Origin: JAZOTM01 sp045657625
GTDB lineage: Bacteria; Bacillota; Clostridia; Lachnospirales; Lachnospiraceae
Reading direction: 5' to 3'
NCBI GenBank assembly: GCA_045657625.1
Contig: JAZOTM010000040.1
Location: forward strand, 1 to 64,000
Length of the DNA: 64,000 bases
Below, in pieces: positions 1 to 8,371 of this stretch. The position numbers and the translations under genes are program-made. The first letter of the stretch is position 1. Every line of letters begins with the position of its first letter. Under the pieces are notes generated by a model. That model saw only the letters and a program-made list of their open reading frames with translations, was not told the origin of the DNA and ran no database searches.

Positions 1-213
1 GATCTCCATGGGCTTTAAGAAATTAATCTCGGACTGGGCTTCCTGGAGTGTTTCTTCATCCTCCAGTTCCTCCTCCAGGATATCTGCACAAATGTCCACA
101 CACTCGTCACAGATGTATACCCCGGCGGGTCCGGCGATCAATTTGCGAACCTGACCCTGAGTCTTGTTGCAAAAAGAACATCTAATATCATTACCGGAAA
201 TCTTTCCTGCCAT
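1..213 (-). CDS. clpX: ClpX, ATP-dependent unfoldase of ClpXP (5' part, runs off left edge)
   Basis: The first 71 codons of ClpX, the AAA+ unfoldase that feeds substrates to ClpP in the cytosol. The visible part is the N-terminal zinc-binding domain: two Cys pairs, CSFC near residues 12-15 and CDEC near 37-40, form the C4 zinc site that handles adaptors and substrates. The reading frame stays open to base 1, so the AAA+ core lies outside the window. The ATG is preceded by AGGAG with good spacing. It follows clpP by 66 bp on the same strand, the usual tig-clpP-clpX order. The domain is very characteristic, so identity is near certain. Confidence 0.96.
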   Translation of the reverse strand, partial: MAGKISGNDIRCSFCNKTQGQVRKLIAGPAGVYICDECVDICADILEEELEDEETLQEAQSEINFLKPMEI

Positions 214-279
214 AATCTACTCCTGTCATTTTTCTTCTTTGGGACAAAATTGCTTCTGTCTCCTTTCCAGTCTTTACTC

Positions 280-864
280 TTAAGCGTGGGAAGTGATCAC
301 CTTGTCGATCAGTCCGTACTCGCAAGCCTCCTGGGCACTCTTCCAATTATCGCGCTCAGTATCTGCGCAGATAACATCATAATCTCTGCCGGTATTCTCA
401 GACAGAATACGGTTCAGTTTTTCTTTGGTCTTTAAAATATGTCTTGCGGCGATCTCAATCTCGGTAGCCTGACCCTGGGTACCGCCCAGAGGCTGGTGGA
501 TCATGATCTCTGCATTGGGAAGAGCATATCTCTTGCCCTTTGCACCGCCTGCCAGCAGGAACGCGCCCATGCTTGCAGCCATACCGATACATACGGTAGA
601 TACATCACACTTGATGTACTGCATGGTATCATAAATAGCCATACCTGCGGTAACACTTCCGCCGGGGCTGTTGATATACAGATGGATATCCTTCTCAGGA
701 TCCTCTGCCTCCAGGAAAAGCAGCTGTGCCACAACGATGCTGGCACTGACATCATTCACTTCTTCTCCCAGGAAAATGATTCTATCCTTTAACAATCTGG
801 AATAAATATCGTAAGATCTCTCGCCTTTGCTTGTCTGCTCAATGACGTAAGGTACTAAACTCAT
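280..864 (-). CDS. clpP: ClpP, ATP-dependent Clp protease proteolytic subunit
   Basis: A 194-residue serine peptidase that forms the tetradecameric proteolytic chamber used with ClpX or ClpC. The catalytic triad is visible as Ser98 (in GMAASMG), His123 (in MIHQPLGG) and Asp172 (in TERD). The NSPGG loop near residue 65 and the full length match the family. GGGAGG precedes the ATG. The gene lies between tig and clpX, all reading leftward, and a GC-rich hairpin separates it from tig. It is the only clpP in the window, although parts of two ClpX-type partners are present. ORFs on the opposite strand are shadows of this gene. Confidence 0.98.
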   Translation of the reverse strand: MSLVPYVIEQTSKGERSYDIYSRLLKDRIIFLGEEVNDVSASIVVAQLLFLEAEDPEKDIHLYINSPGGSVTAGMAIYDTMQYIKCDVSTVCIGMAASMGAFLLAGGAKGKRYALPNAEIMIHQPLGGTQGQATEIEIAARHILKTKEKLNRILSENTGRDYDVICADTERDNWKSAQEACEYGLIDKVITSHA

Positions 865-905
865 AGTTTTTCGCCTCCCAAATTATTTTTCTTTTTATGC
901 TCAAA

Positions 906-931
906 CAGACCGGCCCCTTGGAACCGGTCTG
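906..931 (-). terminator. Hairpin between tig and clpP
   Basis: An 8-bp GC-rich perfect stem (CAGACCGG with CCGGTCTG) lies 11 bases past the tig stop. Only three T follow on the minus strand, so it looks like a weak or partial terminator or an mRNA processing or stability hairpin that would adjust clpP relative to tig. That role is inference. Confidence 0.5.
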
Positions 932-941
932 AATCAGTATC

Positions 942-2279
942 TTATTCGTTGTCTTCTGCTGCCTCAGCTTCTTTTTCTTTCTTTGACTTTGGCTTAGCAC
1001 GTTCTTTGATGTTTTCCATAACGAAGTCAGCGGCTTTCTGGATTGCCAAGTCTCTCTTCATGCTTTCAACTTCTGCATCACCCATGAATTCTTTCAACTT
1101 ATCAGCTTCCATTCCATACATCTGAGCCATCTTTTCAACTTCTGCATCAACATCTGCATCAGATACTTCAATGTTCTCTTCCTTAGCGATTTGCTCTAAT
1201 ACGAGAGAGCTCTGAATTCTCTGAAGTGCTTCCGGACGAACCTGATCACGAAGCATATCTAAAGTAGTGCCTGTGAACTGCATGTACTGTTCCATGCTAA
1301 GTCCCTGCTGCATCATTCTGTTTGCGAAATCGTTGATCATGGAATTTACCTGAGTATCAACCATTGCATCCGGAATTTCCATCTTAGACTTATCAATAAT
1401 CTTCTGAATTGCTTCGTCTTCTTTTGTTCTTCTAGCTTCGTTTTCTTTATTCTTTTCAAGGTTCTTGCGAACGCTTTCTTTGTATTCAGCTAATGTATCG
1501 AATTCAGATACATCCTGTGCAAATTCATCATCCAATTCCGGAAGTTCTTTTGCTTTTACTTCATTTACTTTTACTTTGAACAATGCTTTCTGTCCAGCAA
1601 GTTCTTTTGCCTGATATTCTTCTGGGAAAGTAACGTTTACGTCAACTTCTTCTCCGGCTTTCTTTCCTACTAACTGATCTTCGAAAGTATCGATAAAGCT
1701 ATGAGATCCGATTTCTAATGGATGATTTTCACCCTTTCCACCTTCGAAAGCGACTCCGTCAACAAATCCTTCGAAATCGATTACTGCGGTATCACCGTTT
1801 TCGATTGCACGTTCAACAGTAACCATTCTTCCGTTTCTCTGACGTTCTGCTTCTACTGCTTCATCAACTTCTGCATCAGTAACAGTTGTATCAATCTTTG
1901 TAACAGTCACACCGTTGTATTTTCCAAGGGTTACTTCCGGACGTACAGCAACTTCTGCTGTAAAGATAAAGGATTTTCCTTTTTCAATCTGTACAACATC
2001 AACAGTCGGCTGAGAAACAACGTCAACACCGCTTTCATCAACAGCTGCTGCATAATTTTCCTGCATAAGAGTATTTGCTGCTTCTTCGTAGAAGATTTCA
2101 GGTCCATACATCTTTTCAATCATGTTTCTCGGAACTTTTCCCTTACGGAATCCCGGAACACTAATTTTATTTCTCTGTTTCATATATGCCTGCTGAAGGG
2201 CATCCTCAACCTTATCCTCAGAAACTTCGATGGTAAGTTTTACCATATTCTTCTCAAGATTTTCTACCTGTACACTCAT
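942..2279 (-). CDS. tig: Trigger factor, ribosome-associated chaperone and prolyl isomerase
   Basis: A 445-residue trigger factor, which binds near the ribosomal exit tunnel and shields nascent chains. The N-terminal ribosome-binding domain carries the signature GFRKGKVP at residues 43-50. An FKBP-type peptidyl-prolyl isomerase domain follows at roughly 150-245, then the long helical C-terminal chaperone arms. The protein ends in a Lys/Glu-rich charged tail. Length is normal for the family. AGGAGG lies 12 bases upstream of the ATG, slightly far. It is first in the tig-clpP-clpX group, behind a leader of about 140 bases that contains a hairpin. Confidence 0.98.
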   Translation of the reverse strand: MSVQVENLEKNMVKLTIEVSEDKVEDALQQAYMKQRNKISVPGFRKGKVPRNMIEKMYGPEIFYEEAANTLMQENYAAAVDESGVDVVSQPTVDVVQIEKGKSFIFTAEVAVRPEVTLGKYNGVTVTKIDTTVTDAEVDEAVEAERQRNGRMVTVERAIENGDTAVIDFEGFVDGVAFEGGKGENHPLEIGSHSFIDTFEDQLVGKKAGEEVDVNVTFPEEYQAKELAGQKALFKVKVNEVKAKELPELDDEFAQDVSEFDTLAEYKESVRKNLEKNKENEARRTKEDEAIQKIIDKSKMEIPDAMVDTQVNSMINDFANRMMQQGLSMEQYMQFTGTTLDMLRDQVRPEALQRIQSSLVLEQIAKEENIEVSDADVDAEVEKMAQMYGMEADKLKEFMGDAEVESMKRDLAIQKAADFVMENIKERAKPKSKKEKEAEAAEDNE

Positions 2280-2321
2280 CGTTTCTATTATCCTCCTTAA
2301 TATTCAGATGTACATTAATCC

Positions 2322-2361
2322 GTAGCCGATTATGGTGATCTAAGATGCTTCCATAGGCTAC
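2322..2361 (-). promoter_or_regulatory. Hairpin in the tig leader
   Basis: On the minus strand GTAGCC plus TATGG pairs with CCATA plus GGCTAC, with a 3-base bulge and a 15-base loop. It sits between the proposed tig promoter and the start codon. No T-run follows, so it is not a simple terminator. Its function is unknown. Confidence 0.4.
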
Positions 2362-2426
2362 AGCAGTCATTTTCTGATTACACCATTTCATGCTACTTTG
2401 CGCATTATACACGCTAAGCAGATGAT

Positions 2427-2435
2427 ATTATATCA
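2427..2435 (-). promoter_or_regulatory. Probable extended -10 promoter of tig
   Basis: A perfect TATAAT preceded by TGA (the TGn extended -10 motif) points toward tig. No convincing -35 is seen 17 bases upstream, which extended -10 promoters tolerate. A second TATAAT lies about 20 bases further downstream. Confidence 0.45.
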
Positions 2436-2502
2436 CAGCGTTTTGAAAAAATCTACCACTTATTTTGCGACAATATTGGAAATTGTCACTATTCACTTTA
2501 TT

Positions 2503-3051
2503 TTAGTAAACCAAGTGTTTTCTTACATCCATTACCAATGCATCATCCCCAAAATAGCGAACAATTGCAAGGGCAAATTCCAAAGCAGTTCCCATGCCGC
2601 GACTGGTGATAATATTTCCATCTCGTACCACCGGCAATGCTGTAGTCGGAGTAGCCCCGATTAATTTTTCTTCGAATCCCGGATGGCAAGTCGCCTGTTT
2701 TCCTTCCAGCAAACCTGCTGCCCCAAGAACAGATGGTGCCGCACAAATCGCAGCCACCATTTTTCCATCCTTATGAAATTCTTTGATGATACGATTTACG
2801 CCTTCGTGTTCCCCTAAATGCAAAGTTCCCGGCATACCCCCCGGCAGAACAACACCATCTAATGTTGAAAAATCCACTTCTTCAAATAGTTTTTCTGCAA
2901 AGAATACAATATTGTGGGAACCGGTAATTTCCTTCTTTCCGGTGATACTAATCATTTCTATCTCCATTTTGGCTCTACGAAGTGTATCCACAACAGTCAA
3001 TGCCTCGATTTCTTCGCAGGAATCAGCCAAAAAAATTCCAATTTTACTCAT
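2503..3051 (-). CDS. DJ-1/PfpI family protein
   Basis: A 182-residue protein of the DJ-1/ThiJ/PfpI superfamily, which adopts a class I glutamine amidotransferase-like fold. The nucleophile elbow is AAICAAPS with Cys103, and the conserved Glu pair near residues 14-18 (EEIEA) is present. Family members act as stress chaperones or are proposed glyoxalase/deglycase enzymes; the substrate here cannot be told. GAGGAGG lies just upstream of the ATG. The gene is divergent from the CYTH gene across a 100-bp region that holds a hairpin. It most resembles the YajL/DJ-1 clade by length and elbow sequence. Confidence 0.92.
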   Translation of the reverse strand: MSKIGIFLADSCEEIEALTVVDTLRRAKMEIEMISITGKKEITGSHNIVFFAEKLFEEVDFSTLDGVVLPGGMPGTLHLGEHEGVNRIIKEFHKDGKMVAAICAAPSVLGAAGLLEGKQATCHPGFEEKLIGATPTTALPVVRDGNIITSRGMGTALEFALAIVRYFGDDALVMDVRKHLVY

Positions 3052-3093
3052 AGGTCCTCCTCGTTTGCTATAATATAGTAGTCAAATGTTTGC

Positions 3094-3113
3094 GCACACC
3101 GTTGTGGGCGCTC
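3094..3113. promoter_or_regulatory. Inverted repeat between divergent DJ-1 and CYTH genes
   Basis: The arms GCGCaCAC and GTGgGCGC flank a 4-base centre, with one mismatch. The repeat lies midway between two divergent start codons. It could be an operator shared by both genes or a hairpin in one leader. Confidence 0.35.
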
Positions 3114-3151
3114 ACAGTCACGATACAATTATACAATAAAGGAGACTGAAA

Positions 3152-3634
3152 ATGGAAATCGAACGCAAATTTTTAATAAAATCTTTACCGGAAAATCTAA
3201 CTTCCTATCCGTCTTACCACATTACACAGGGCTACTTGTGTACCAACCCTGTGGTTCGCGTCAGAGATTCCGGGGATCATTGCACCCTCACCTATAAAGG
3301 CAGTGGCCTTATGGCAAGAGAAGAATACAATCTCCCCCTCACAAAAGAGGGCTTTGAACATCTCATCCAAAAAGCAGATGGTCGTATCATTCGCAAAACA
3401 CGGTATAAAATTCCCTACGGGGACTACACCATAGAATTGGATCTTTTCGAAGACGACTTGTCTTCTTTAATTATGGCAGAAGTGGAATTCCCTTCCCTAG
3501 AAGAAGCAAACGCCTTTTGCCCACCGGATTGGTTTGCAAAAGACGTTACTGAAGATTCCCATTTTCATAACAGCACTATGAGTGCCGGCGATACTTTTTT
3601 TAACGGAGTCGAGTGGTCTCGTATCTCATCATAA
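3152..3634 (+). CDS. CYTH domain protein (triphosphate tunnel metalloenzyme)
   Basis: A 160-residue CYTH domain protein. The defining ExExK motif is at the N-terminus as EIERK, residues 2-6, and the alternating charged strands of the tunnel follow (for example ELDLFEDDL and AEVEFPS). CYTH proteins bind triphosphate groups with divalent metal; bacterial ones act as inorganic triphosphatases or rarely as class IV adenylate cyclases, and triphosphatase is likelier here. AAAGGAG precedes the ATG, with a TACAAT-like -10 just upstream. Its last 35 bases overlap the end of the convergent DUF1653 gene. Confidence 0.9.
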   Translation: MEIERKFLIKSLPENLTSYPSYHITQGYLCTNPVVRVRDSGDHCTLTYKGSGLMAREEYNLPLTKEGFEHLIQKADGRIIRKTRYKIPYGDYTIELDLFEDDLSSLIMAEVEFPSLEEANAFCPPDWFAKDVTEDSHFHNSTMSAGDTFFNGVEWSRISS

Positions 3635-4166
3635 GAGATAATGCATTTTTCAATTTCTGCATTTTCATATCCATATTTCCGTCCGGAAGCACAATATCTA
3701 AGGATGCAGCCATACTATCTAAGACCTGTTCCTTAATATCCTGCTCATTTTTGCGAAGGATATTATACTTATCTTCGGTGGTATCTGCATCCAAAAACTG
3801 TAACAATACCGGATCTGCACCCAGATATTCTTCGTTCTCAGAAACTACCTGTATCTCCGGAACCTCTTCCGAAACACTCTCAATCGGTCTTACATTGGTA
3901 GCGGAAGCCTGTTCTGCGATACCATTTCCTGCGTTTCCAATATGTGTAAAACGATATTTGGTGGCAACATCCGGATATTTCACACGATCCACTTCACTCA
4001 CAAACATATCGTACGGTCTTACATACAAACCATAATCTCCATACAAAGCACGATAGATTACCATTTTCTCTTTTGTTTCGGAGTGTACTGCAATCCCTTC
4101 GATGATATAATCCTTATTTTTAAAATGACGGTATAATTCTCCCGCCTCTGGTCTTCCCTGTGGCAT
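3600..4166 (-). CDS. DUF1653 domain protein
   Basis: A 188-residue protein whose first 70 residues look like DUF1653: the pattern GELYRHFKNKDY, IAVHSETKEKMVIYRALYGDYGLYVRP and a following FVSEVDR-like segment are typical. The remainder is acidic and unrecognised. Function is unknown; the domain often occurs alone in small cytosolic proteins. An upstream in-frame ATG would add 16 residues, but the ATG at 4166 is chosen because GAGGGAAG sits directly before it and the domain starts there. The 3' end overlaps the convergent CYTH gene by 35 bp, so the two transcripts are antisense at their tails. Confidence 0.8.
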   Translation of the reverse strand: MPQGRPEAGELYRHFKNKDYIIEGIAVHSETKEKMVIYRALYGDYGLYVRPYDMFVSEVDRVKYPDVATKYRFTHIGNAGNGIAEQASATNVRPIESVSEEVPEIQVVSENEEYLGADPVLLQFLDADTTEDKYNILRKNEQDIKEQVLDSMAASLDIVLPDGNMDMKMQKLKNALSLMMRYETTRLR

Positions 4167-4235
4167 ATTCTTCCCTCTTCTCTTTTCTTTTTCTATTGTT
4201 ACATTTCCAAGCAAAACAAACTACAAATATTTATC

Positions 4236-4733
4236 TTAAGGTAGTAACGTATACTGTGCCAGCATATCCTCCGCTTCTGCAATGAAATCTCTTTGTTTTG
4301 GCAAGGTGACTTGATAGCCGCAAGCCAGGATATCTTCTACTTCTTTTAGAAAAACACCTTCTTCCGGTTCCATCGCACATATTTCCTCTTTGTCTACCAT
4401 GCGAACCGTTTTCTTGTCTTCATCAAAGACCTTAGACACATGATCACAAACAGGAATTTTCTCCTCTTTGTGTGCGCTATGATTCACAGCCTGTTTCACA
4501 TTTCGTTTTGCACGATTTAAAATATCTGACTCTGTGCTTGACTTTGCTGTTGAATTTGTCGTGCGTTGCAAATTCTCTGCTCTAGCCCTTCGATATCCCT
4601 CTACTTGTTTTTTGTCGTTATCCAGTGCGAATTTCTGAGCCCATTCTCCGGCCCGTTCTTTCCACTTTGGATCTTTTTTCACTCGTTTTACAATCCAAAA
4701 AATGATTACAATCCAAAACAGTAAATTTCCCAT
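4236..4733 (-). CDS. Unknown membrane-anchored protein
   Basis: A 165-residue protein I do not recognise. It opens with a hydrophobic stretch (about residues 3-16), followed immediately by a very basic segment, as in a single N-terminal membrane anchor with a cytosolic tail. The middle is Lys/Arg/Ser-rich and probably disordered. The C-terminal third contains two Cys residues and alternating acidic and hydrophobic residues. AAAGGAG precedes the ATG, and codon use resembles its neighbours, so it is likely a real gene. It lies between the esterase-like lipoprotein gene and the DUF1653 gene on the same strand. Confidence 0.7.
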   Translation of the reverse strand: MGNLLFWIVIIFWIVKRVKKDPKWKERAGEWAQKFALDNDKKQVEGYRRARAENLQRTTNSTAKSSTESDILNRAKRNVKQAVNHSAHKEEKIPVCDHVSKVFDEDKKTVRMVDKEEICAMEPEEGVFLKEVEDILACGYQVTLPKQRDFIAEAEDMLAQYTLLP

Positions 4734-4775
4734 ACTTTTTCTCCTTTAGAACCTATTATAACGGTTTCTATCATC

Positions 4776-4813
4776 AAAAAAAAGAGTTGCAAGCCAAAGG
4801 CTCGCAACTCTTT
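4776..4813 (-). terminator. Intrinsic terminator of the esterase-like lipoprotein gene
   Basis: On the minus strand AAAGAGTTGCGAGCC pairs with GGCTTGCAACTCTTT around a TTT loop and is followed by a T-run. It begins 4 bases past the stop codon of the gene at 4817-7084. Confidence 0.85.
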
Positions 4814-4816
4814 CCA

Positions 4817-7084
4817 TTAGGATTCCGCATTAAACAATGCCGAAAGCACATCTTCATATTCTTCAAAAATCTTCAATATATACTTATTCCAATGCCTTGC
4901 ATCCGAATCCGAATCACCAAATTCATAGTCTTCCTGTCCGTAATCCATTACATCAAATCCAGGAACTGCCTTACTAGAACCTGCAGAACGATAAGAAACT
5001 GCATCTGCTAAGGTTACGGAAACATTTGTAATATCACTGGAATCAACCCAACTACTGATATCTGTTCCGGTTGCTTCTGTCGCAGTACCGTTTGTGGTCT
5101 GCTGTTCTGCTTCCGGTGTTTCAATGGTTGTGCCATTTACATATTCTCCATACATCTGATCTACATATAAGGAGAAAGAACTACTTAATGTTTCAGAAGG
5201 AACATGTCCACCATCCCACTGCCATTCGATAGTTGCATCAATGCCTGCATTCAATGCAGCAATCTGAATATTTAAGGAGTTAAACATAGAGATGTCTCCT
5301 TCTGCCGCACCGTTTACAATACGAATCCAAGTTACATCATCCGTATCCTCATCGCCAATGTAGTTTAATGGGTTATACAATTCTACAATGTTATTACCAT
5401 ACTTATCACCAGCTTCGATTTCTGCAATATCTTCTTCGTATGCTTCTAACATTTCTTCAAAAGTTTCATAATTTGCAGAGTCTGTTGTACTACTTGCAGA
5501 CTGTGTAGTACCTGCATCCGGTGTTCCTACTTCTTCCTCTTCGCTATCAGAAGTATCCGTAGCATCACTTGGGCCTCCGCCCATACCACCGGTCATTTCA
5601 CCATCTGCATCATCCGGCAAATCACCCATGTCGCCCATGTCTCCACCTGGGCCACCTGTCATGTCACCACTTGGAGCACCATCCATACCACCGGTAGATG
5701 TACTCTTTGCATAACGGCCTTCCAAGAACGCTTCTGCTTTATCTTCCGTAGTCATTGCGGCTACTTCTTCATCACTCAAAGCATTTCCATCTTCGTCAAA
5801 CCATGTCCAACCATCTGCATAATCTAAGTTGTCCAAGTACCACTGTAAGTTTTCTGTAAACTCAGCCAAATACAAATCCACATAGGTTCCACCATAACCA
5901 TGAGTATCTGCATAAAGATCTTCGTCATATTCAATGGTTAAGGAAATCACGTCATCCGTGTCCCCATCTCCATTTAAGTCAAATCCAACAGCTGATTCTT
6001 CTACCGTAAGATTCTGTTCATTGATGTATTCCATGTATTCTGCTGCAAGATATTCTGCCATCTGAGCCTGGAAGTCTGTATTGTATTCATAATCCACATC
6101 CAAATAATACTCAAATGCCATTGCCATATCCGCTTCTGCTAAAGAAGTGATTGCACTGTAGGCAATGCATCCCCATACGCCATCAGAAAGTTCATAGTCT
6201 ACACCATCAACCGTTACTGTTGTGCTATAGCTTCCATCTTCATTTTGATATACACCTACAGCACCGGCTTCGATTTCATAGTTATAGAAATCAGAATTGT
6301 TAGAAGTAGCTGCTACCATGGTTGCATGTGCACCACCGCCTGATCCACCGGTAGATACAAAATATTCTGTGTTACCAGGAAGATTTCCAAGTAAAATATT
6401 ATATTTTACGTAACGAATGGCATTTTTCTGGTCTACCAAACAATCCGGAGCATCGCCGGTATAGTATTCGTTACCATCCTCATCTGTCGCAACAGACTGT
6501 TTTCCTCTATTGCCACATGCAATATTGATATATCCCTCAGAGGCATATTCGGTGGATGCCAACTGATTTTCCTGCTCGCTATAACCTGCTGCACCGGTAT
6601 TTAAAATACATGGTGCGGTTGCTGCAGTATAAGTTTGTCCATTGGAACTTACGATTTCTGCTTCGTAATCAATGACAAGGGATCCCTGCACTGCGTCTTC
6701 GCCTGCATCTTCTGCAGTCACATCTGCTTCGCCATCACCATCTGTATCAATTCCTGTTACATAAGCTCCCGGCACACAAACAGATACGCCCTGTTCATCT
6801 TCCACTTCCGGATAAGCCACTGCCATAACGATAGACAGTGTCCATGCATCCGCATCCGCGGAGTAGGTCCATTCCTGCTCTTCATTGTTTGCCAAATTCA
6901 ATGTTTCTTCAATGTAGTCTTGATCGTAGTCATCGCTGACATCAGCGTAAACCACATCTTCTTCATCGGAGGTTGCTTCTGCAGATTCTGTACTTTCTAC
7001 GGAATCTGAAGTAGTCGTACCACACCCAGCCATACTTACCACTAAGGAAGCTGACAAAAGTGCTGCCATTACTTTTCTTTTCAT
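4817..7084 (-). CDS. Large secreted lipoprotein with alpha/beta-hydrolase (tannase/feruloyl-esterase-like) features
   Basis: A 755-residue exported lipoprotein. The N-terminus is a signal peptide ending in the lipobox SMAGC, then a Ser/Thr/Glu/Asp-rich linker. Residues about 70-330 contain GGSGGGAHA, which fits a nucleophile elbow of the tannase/feruloyl-esterase alpha/beta-hydrolases, preceded by AIRYVKYN. Near residues 465-535 is a low-complexity Gly/Met/Asp-rich stretch. A later segment with GDEDTDDVTW and WQWDGGHVPSE could supply the acid and His of a triad. This assignment is from motif shape only; the substrate is unknown. The gene follows a two-component operon on the same strand and has ACCTTGAA repeats upstream. 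Confidence 0.65.
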   Translation of the reverse strand: MKRKVMAALLSASLVVSMAGCGTTTSDSVESTESAEATSDEEDVVYADVSDDYDQDYIEETLNLANNEEQEWTYSADADAWTLSIVMAVAYPEVEDEQGVSVCVPGAYVTGIDTDGDGEADVTAEDAGEDAVQGSLVIDYEAEIVSSNGQTYTAATAPCILNTGAAGYSEQENQLASTEYASEGYINIACGNRGKQSVATDEDGNEYYTGDAPDCLVDQKNAIRYVKYNILLGNLPGNTEYFVSTGGSGGGAHATMVAATSNNSDFYNYEIEAGAVGVYQNEDGSYSTTVTVDGVDYELSDGVWGCIAYSAITSLAEADMAMAFEYYLDVDYEYNTDFQAQMAEYLAAEYMEYINEQNLTVEESAVGFDLNGDGDTDDVISLTIEYDEDLYADTHGYGGTYVDLYLAEFTENLQWYLDNLDYADGWTWFDEDGNALSDEEVAAMTTEDKAEAFLEGRYAKSTSTGGMDGAPSGDMTGGPGGDMGDMGDLPDDADGEMTGGMGGGPSDATDTSDSEEEEVGTPDAGTTQSASSTTDSANYETFEEMLEAYEEDIAEIEAGDKYGNNIVELYNPLNYIGDEDTDDVTWIRIVNGAAEGDISMFNSLNIQIAALNAGIDATIEWQWDGGHVPSETLSSSFSLYVDQMYGEYVNGTTIETPEAEQQTTNGTATEATGTDISSWVDSSDITNVSVTLADAVSYRSAGSSKAVPGFDVMDYGQEDYEFGDSDSDARHWNKYILKIFEEYEDVLSALFNAES

Positions 7085-7137
7085 AGCGTTTCCTTTCTTA
7101 TTCGTTTATTCTCTCCGAACCTTATGTTATGCCTCCT

Positions 7138-7167
7138 ACCTTGAATAAACCTTGAAAAACCTTTAAA
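7138..7167 (-). promoter_or_regulatory. ACCTTGAA direct repeats, probable response-regulator site
   Basis: On the plus strand the motif ACCTTGAA starts at 7138 and 7149 and in weaker form (ACCTTTAA) at 7159, giving 11- and 10-bp spacing. OmpR/PhoB-type regulators characteristically bind direct repeats about one helical turn apart. The site lies 54-83 bases upstream of the lipoprotein start and just after the histidine kinase stop. Confidence 0.5.
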
Positions 7168-7180
7168 GTTTTGTGAAACC

Positions 7181-8371
7181 CTAAGCTTTAGGTATTTCAA
7201 TATAAAATACGGTCCAGCCATTTTCACAGCTTACACCGATATTTCCCTTTAATTCCTCTGCCAAATTTTTTGCAATGGATAGCCCCAATCCAAAACGTCC
7301 TTCCTTTCGATTTCGCGCTTTATCTACGCGATAGAACTTCTCAAAAATCTTTTTTTGCTCCTCTGTCGGTATAGGTTCCCCCTGATTTTTAACAGAAATT
7401 CGAATTTTATGATCTTTTACTGGGATTGTTTCAACGCATACTTTTCCACCAGGCTCTGTATGGTGAATTCCATTATCCACAAAAATGCCAATTAATTCCT
7501 GTAGTTTTGCACCATGAGTTTTTCCATATATTTTTTCTTCTTGACTCACTTCCAAGGACACACCCTTTTCATAAGCCATAGCTTCAAACGGCAAAACCGC
7601 ACCTTCCAGTAAGCCCAAAAGTTCCTGTTCTTCCAGCACAACCCCTTGTTTTCCTTCTGTTTCCAAGGATGCCACTTCTATGATTTCTTCTACCAATTCT
7701 GTCATCTTTTTGTTTTCTTCTAAGGAATAATCCAAATACTTTCCACGAATTCCTTGTTGTTCCAACATACGCAAGGAAGTTTCCATCACCGTCAAAGGGG
7801 TTTTCAATTCGTGACCGGCCATCATCAAAAATTCTTTTTGTTTTTCCATGGCATCCTTTGCCGGTTTTAAAAGCCACGTTGATAAAGGCCACAAAAACAA
7901 CATCCATAAAAGCACGGAGACACCAAAAATCGCCGCCAGTACTCCAACTTCCTTCTTCCATTCCCCATAAATATTTTCTAGAGAAAGAAAACAAACCGCC
8001 ACACCGGCATCACTGACGGGCATAACTACATATTGATAATGCTGATAGGTACCGCTTTTTTCATCTAGTTCCAAAATTGTTTCCGCCACCACCATGGTTT
8101 CTTGATCCACATCGTCCGAAACACAAGTGTCGTTTTCAAAAAGGACCACACGTACCTCTCCCATGTAATGGTCTTCTGTTTGAGGATTTCCTCTGGGACT
8201 CAGTTCTTCGCTTTTTTCCGTAATGGTAAAATAATAATTTTCCAGCAGTTTTTCATTTTCCAATAAATCTCCGCGAATCTGAATATAAGCGGCCAATGAT
8301 AACACCAAAGAAATCGTCAGCACATATAAAATTGTTAAAACCAATAAAATATTACGCCTGGTCTGCTTCAT
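7181..8371 (-). CDS. Membrane sensor histidine kinase
   Basis: A 396-residue sensor kinase. Two membrane segments (about residues 7-30 and 141-168) bracket an extracytoplasmic sensor region of about 110 residues. The HisKA motif is AGHELKTPL with phospho-accepting His187, and the catalytic domain shows the N-box around Asn300 (FVDNGIHHT) and a GLGLSI G2 box near the end. No clear HAMP domain separates TM2 from HisKA. The start codon lies inside the end of the response regulator gene (20-bp overlap), so both are co-translated. The signal sensed is unknown; the adjacent lipoprotein is a likely target. Confidence 0.95.
   Translation of the reverse strand: MKQTRRNILLVLTILYVLTISLVLSLAAYIQIRGDLLENEKLLENYYFTITEKSEELSPRGNPQTEDHYMGEVRVVLFENDTCVSDDVDQETMVVAETILELDEKSGTYQHYQYVVMPVSDAGVAVCFLSLENIYGEWKKEVGVLAAIFGVSVLLWMLFLWPLSTWLLKPAKDAMEKQKEFLMMAGHELKTPLTVMETSLRMLEQQGIRGKYLDYSLEENKKMTELVEEIIEVASLETEGKQGVVLEEQELLGLLEGAVLPFEAMAYEKGVSLEVSQEEKIYGKTHGAKLQELIGIFVDNGIHHTEPGGKVCVETIPVKDHKIRISVKNQGEPIPTEEQKKIFEKFYRVDKARNRKEGRFGLGLSIAKNLAEELKGNIGVSCENGWTVFYIEIPKA

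Noticed and set aside
439..792. Plus-strand open frame opposite clpP
   Set aside because: It is fully antisense to a well-supported clpP and has no recognisable protein features. Similar antisense frames opposite tig, fruA, hemZ and rel were also set aside.
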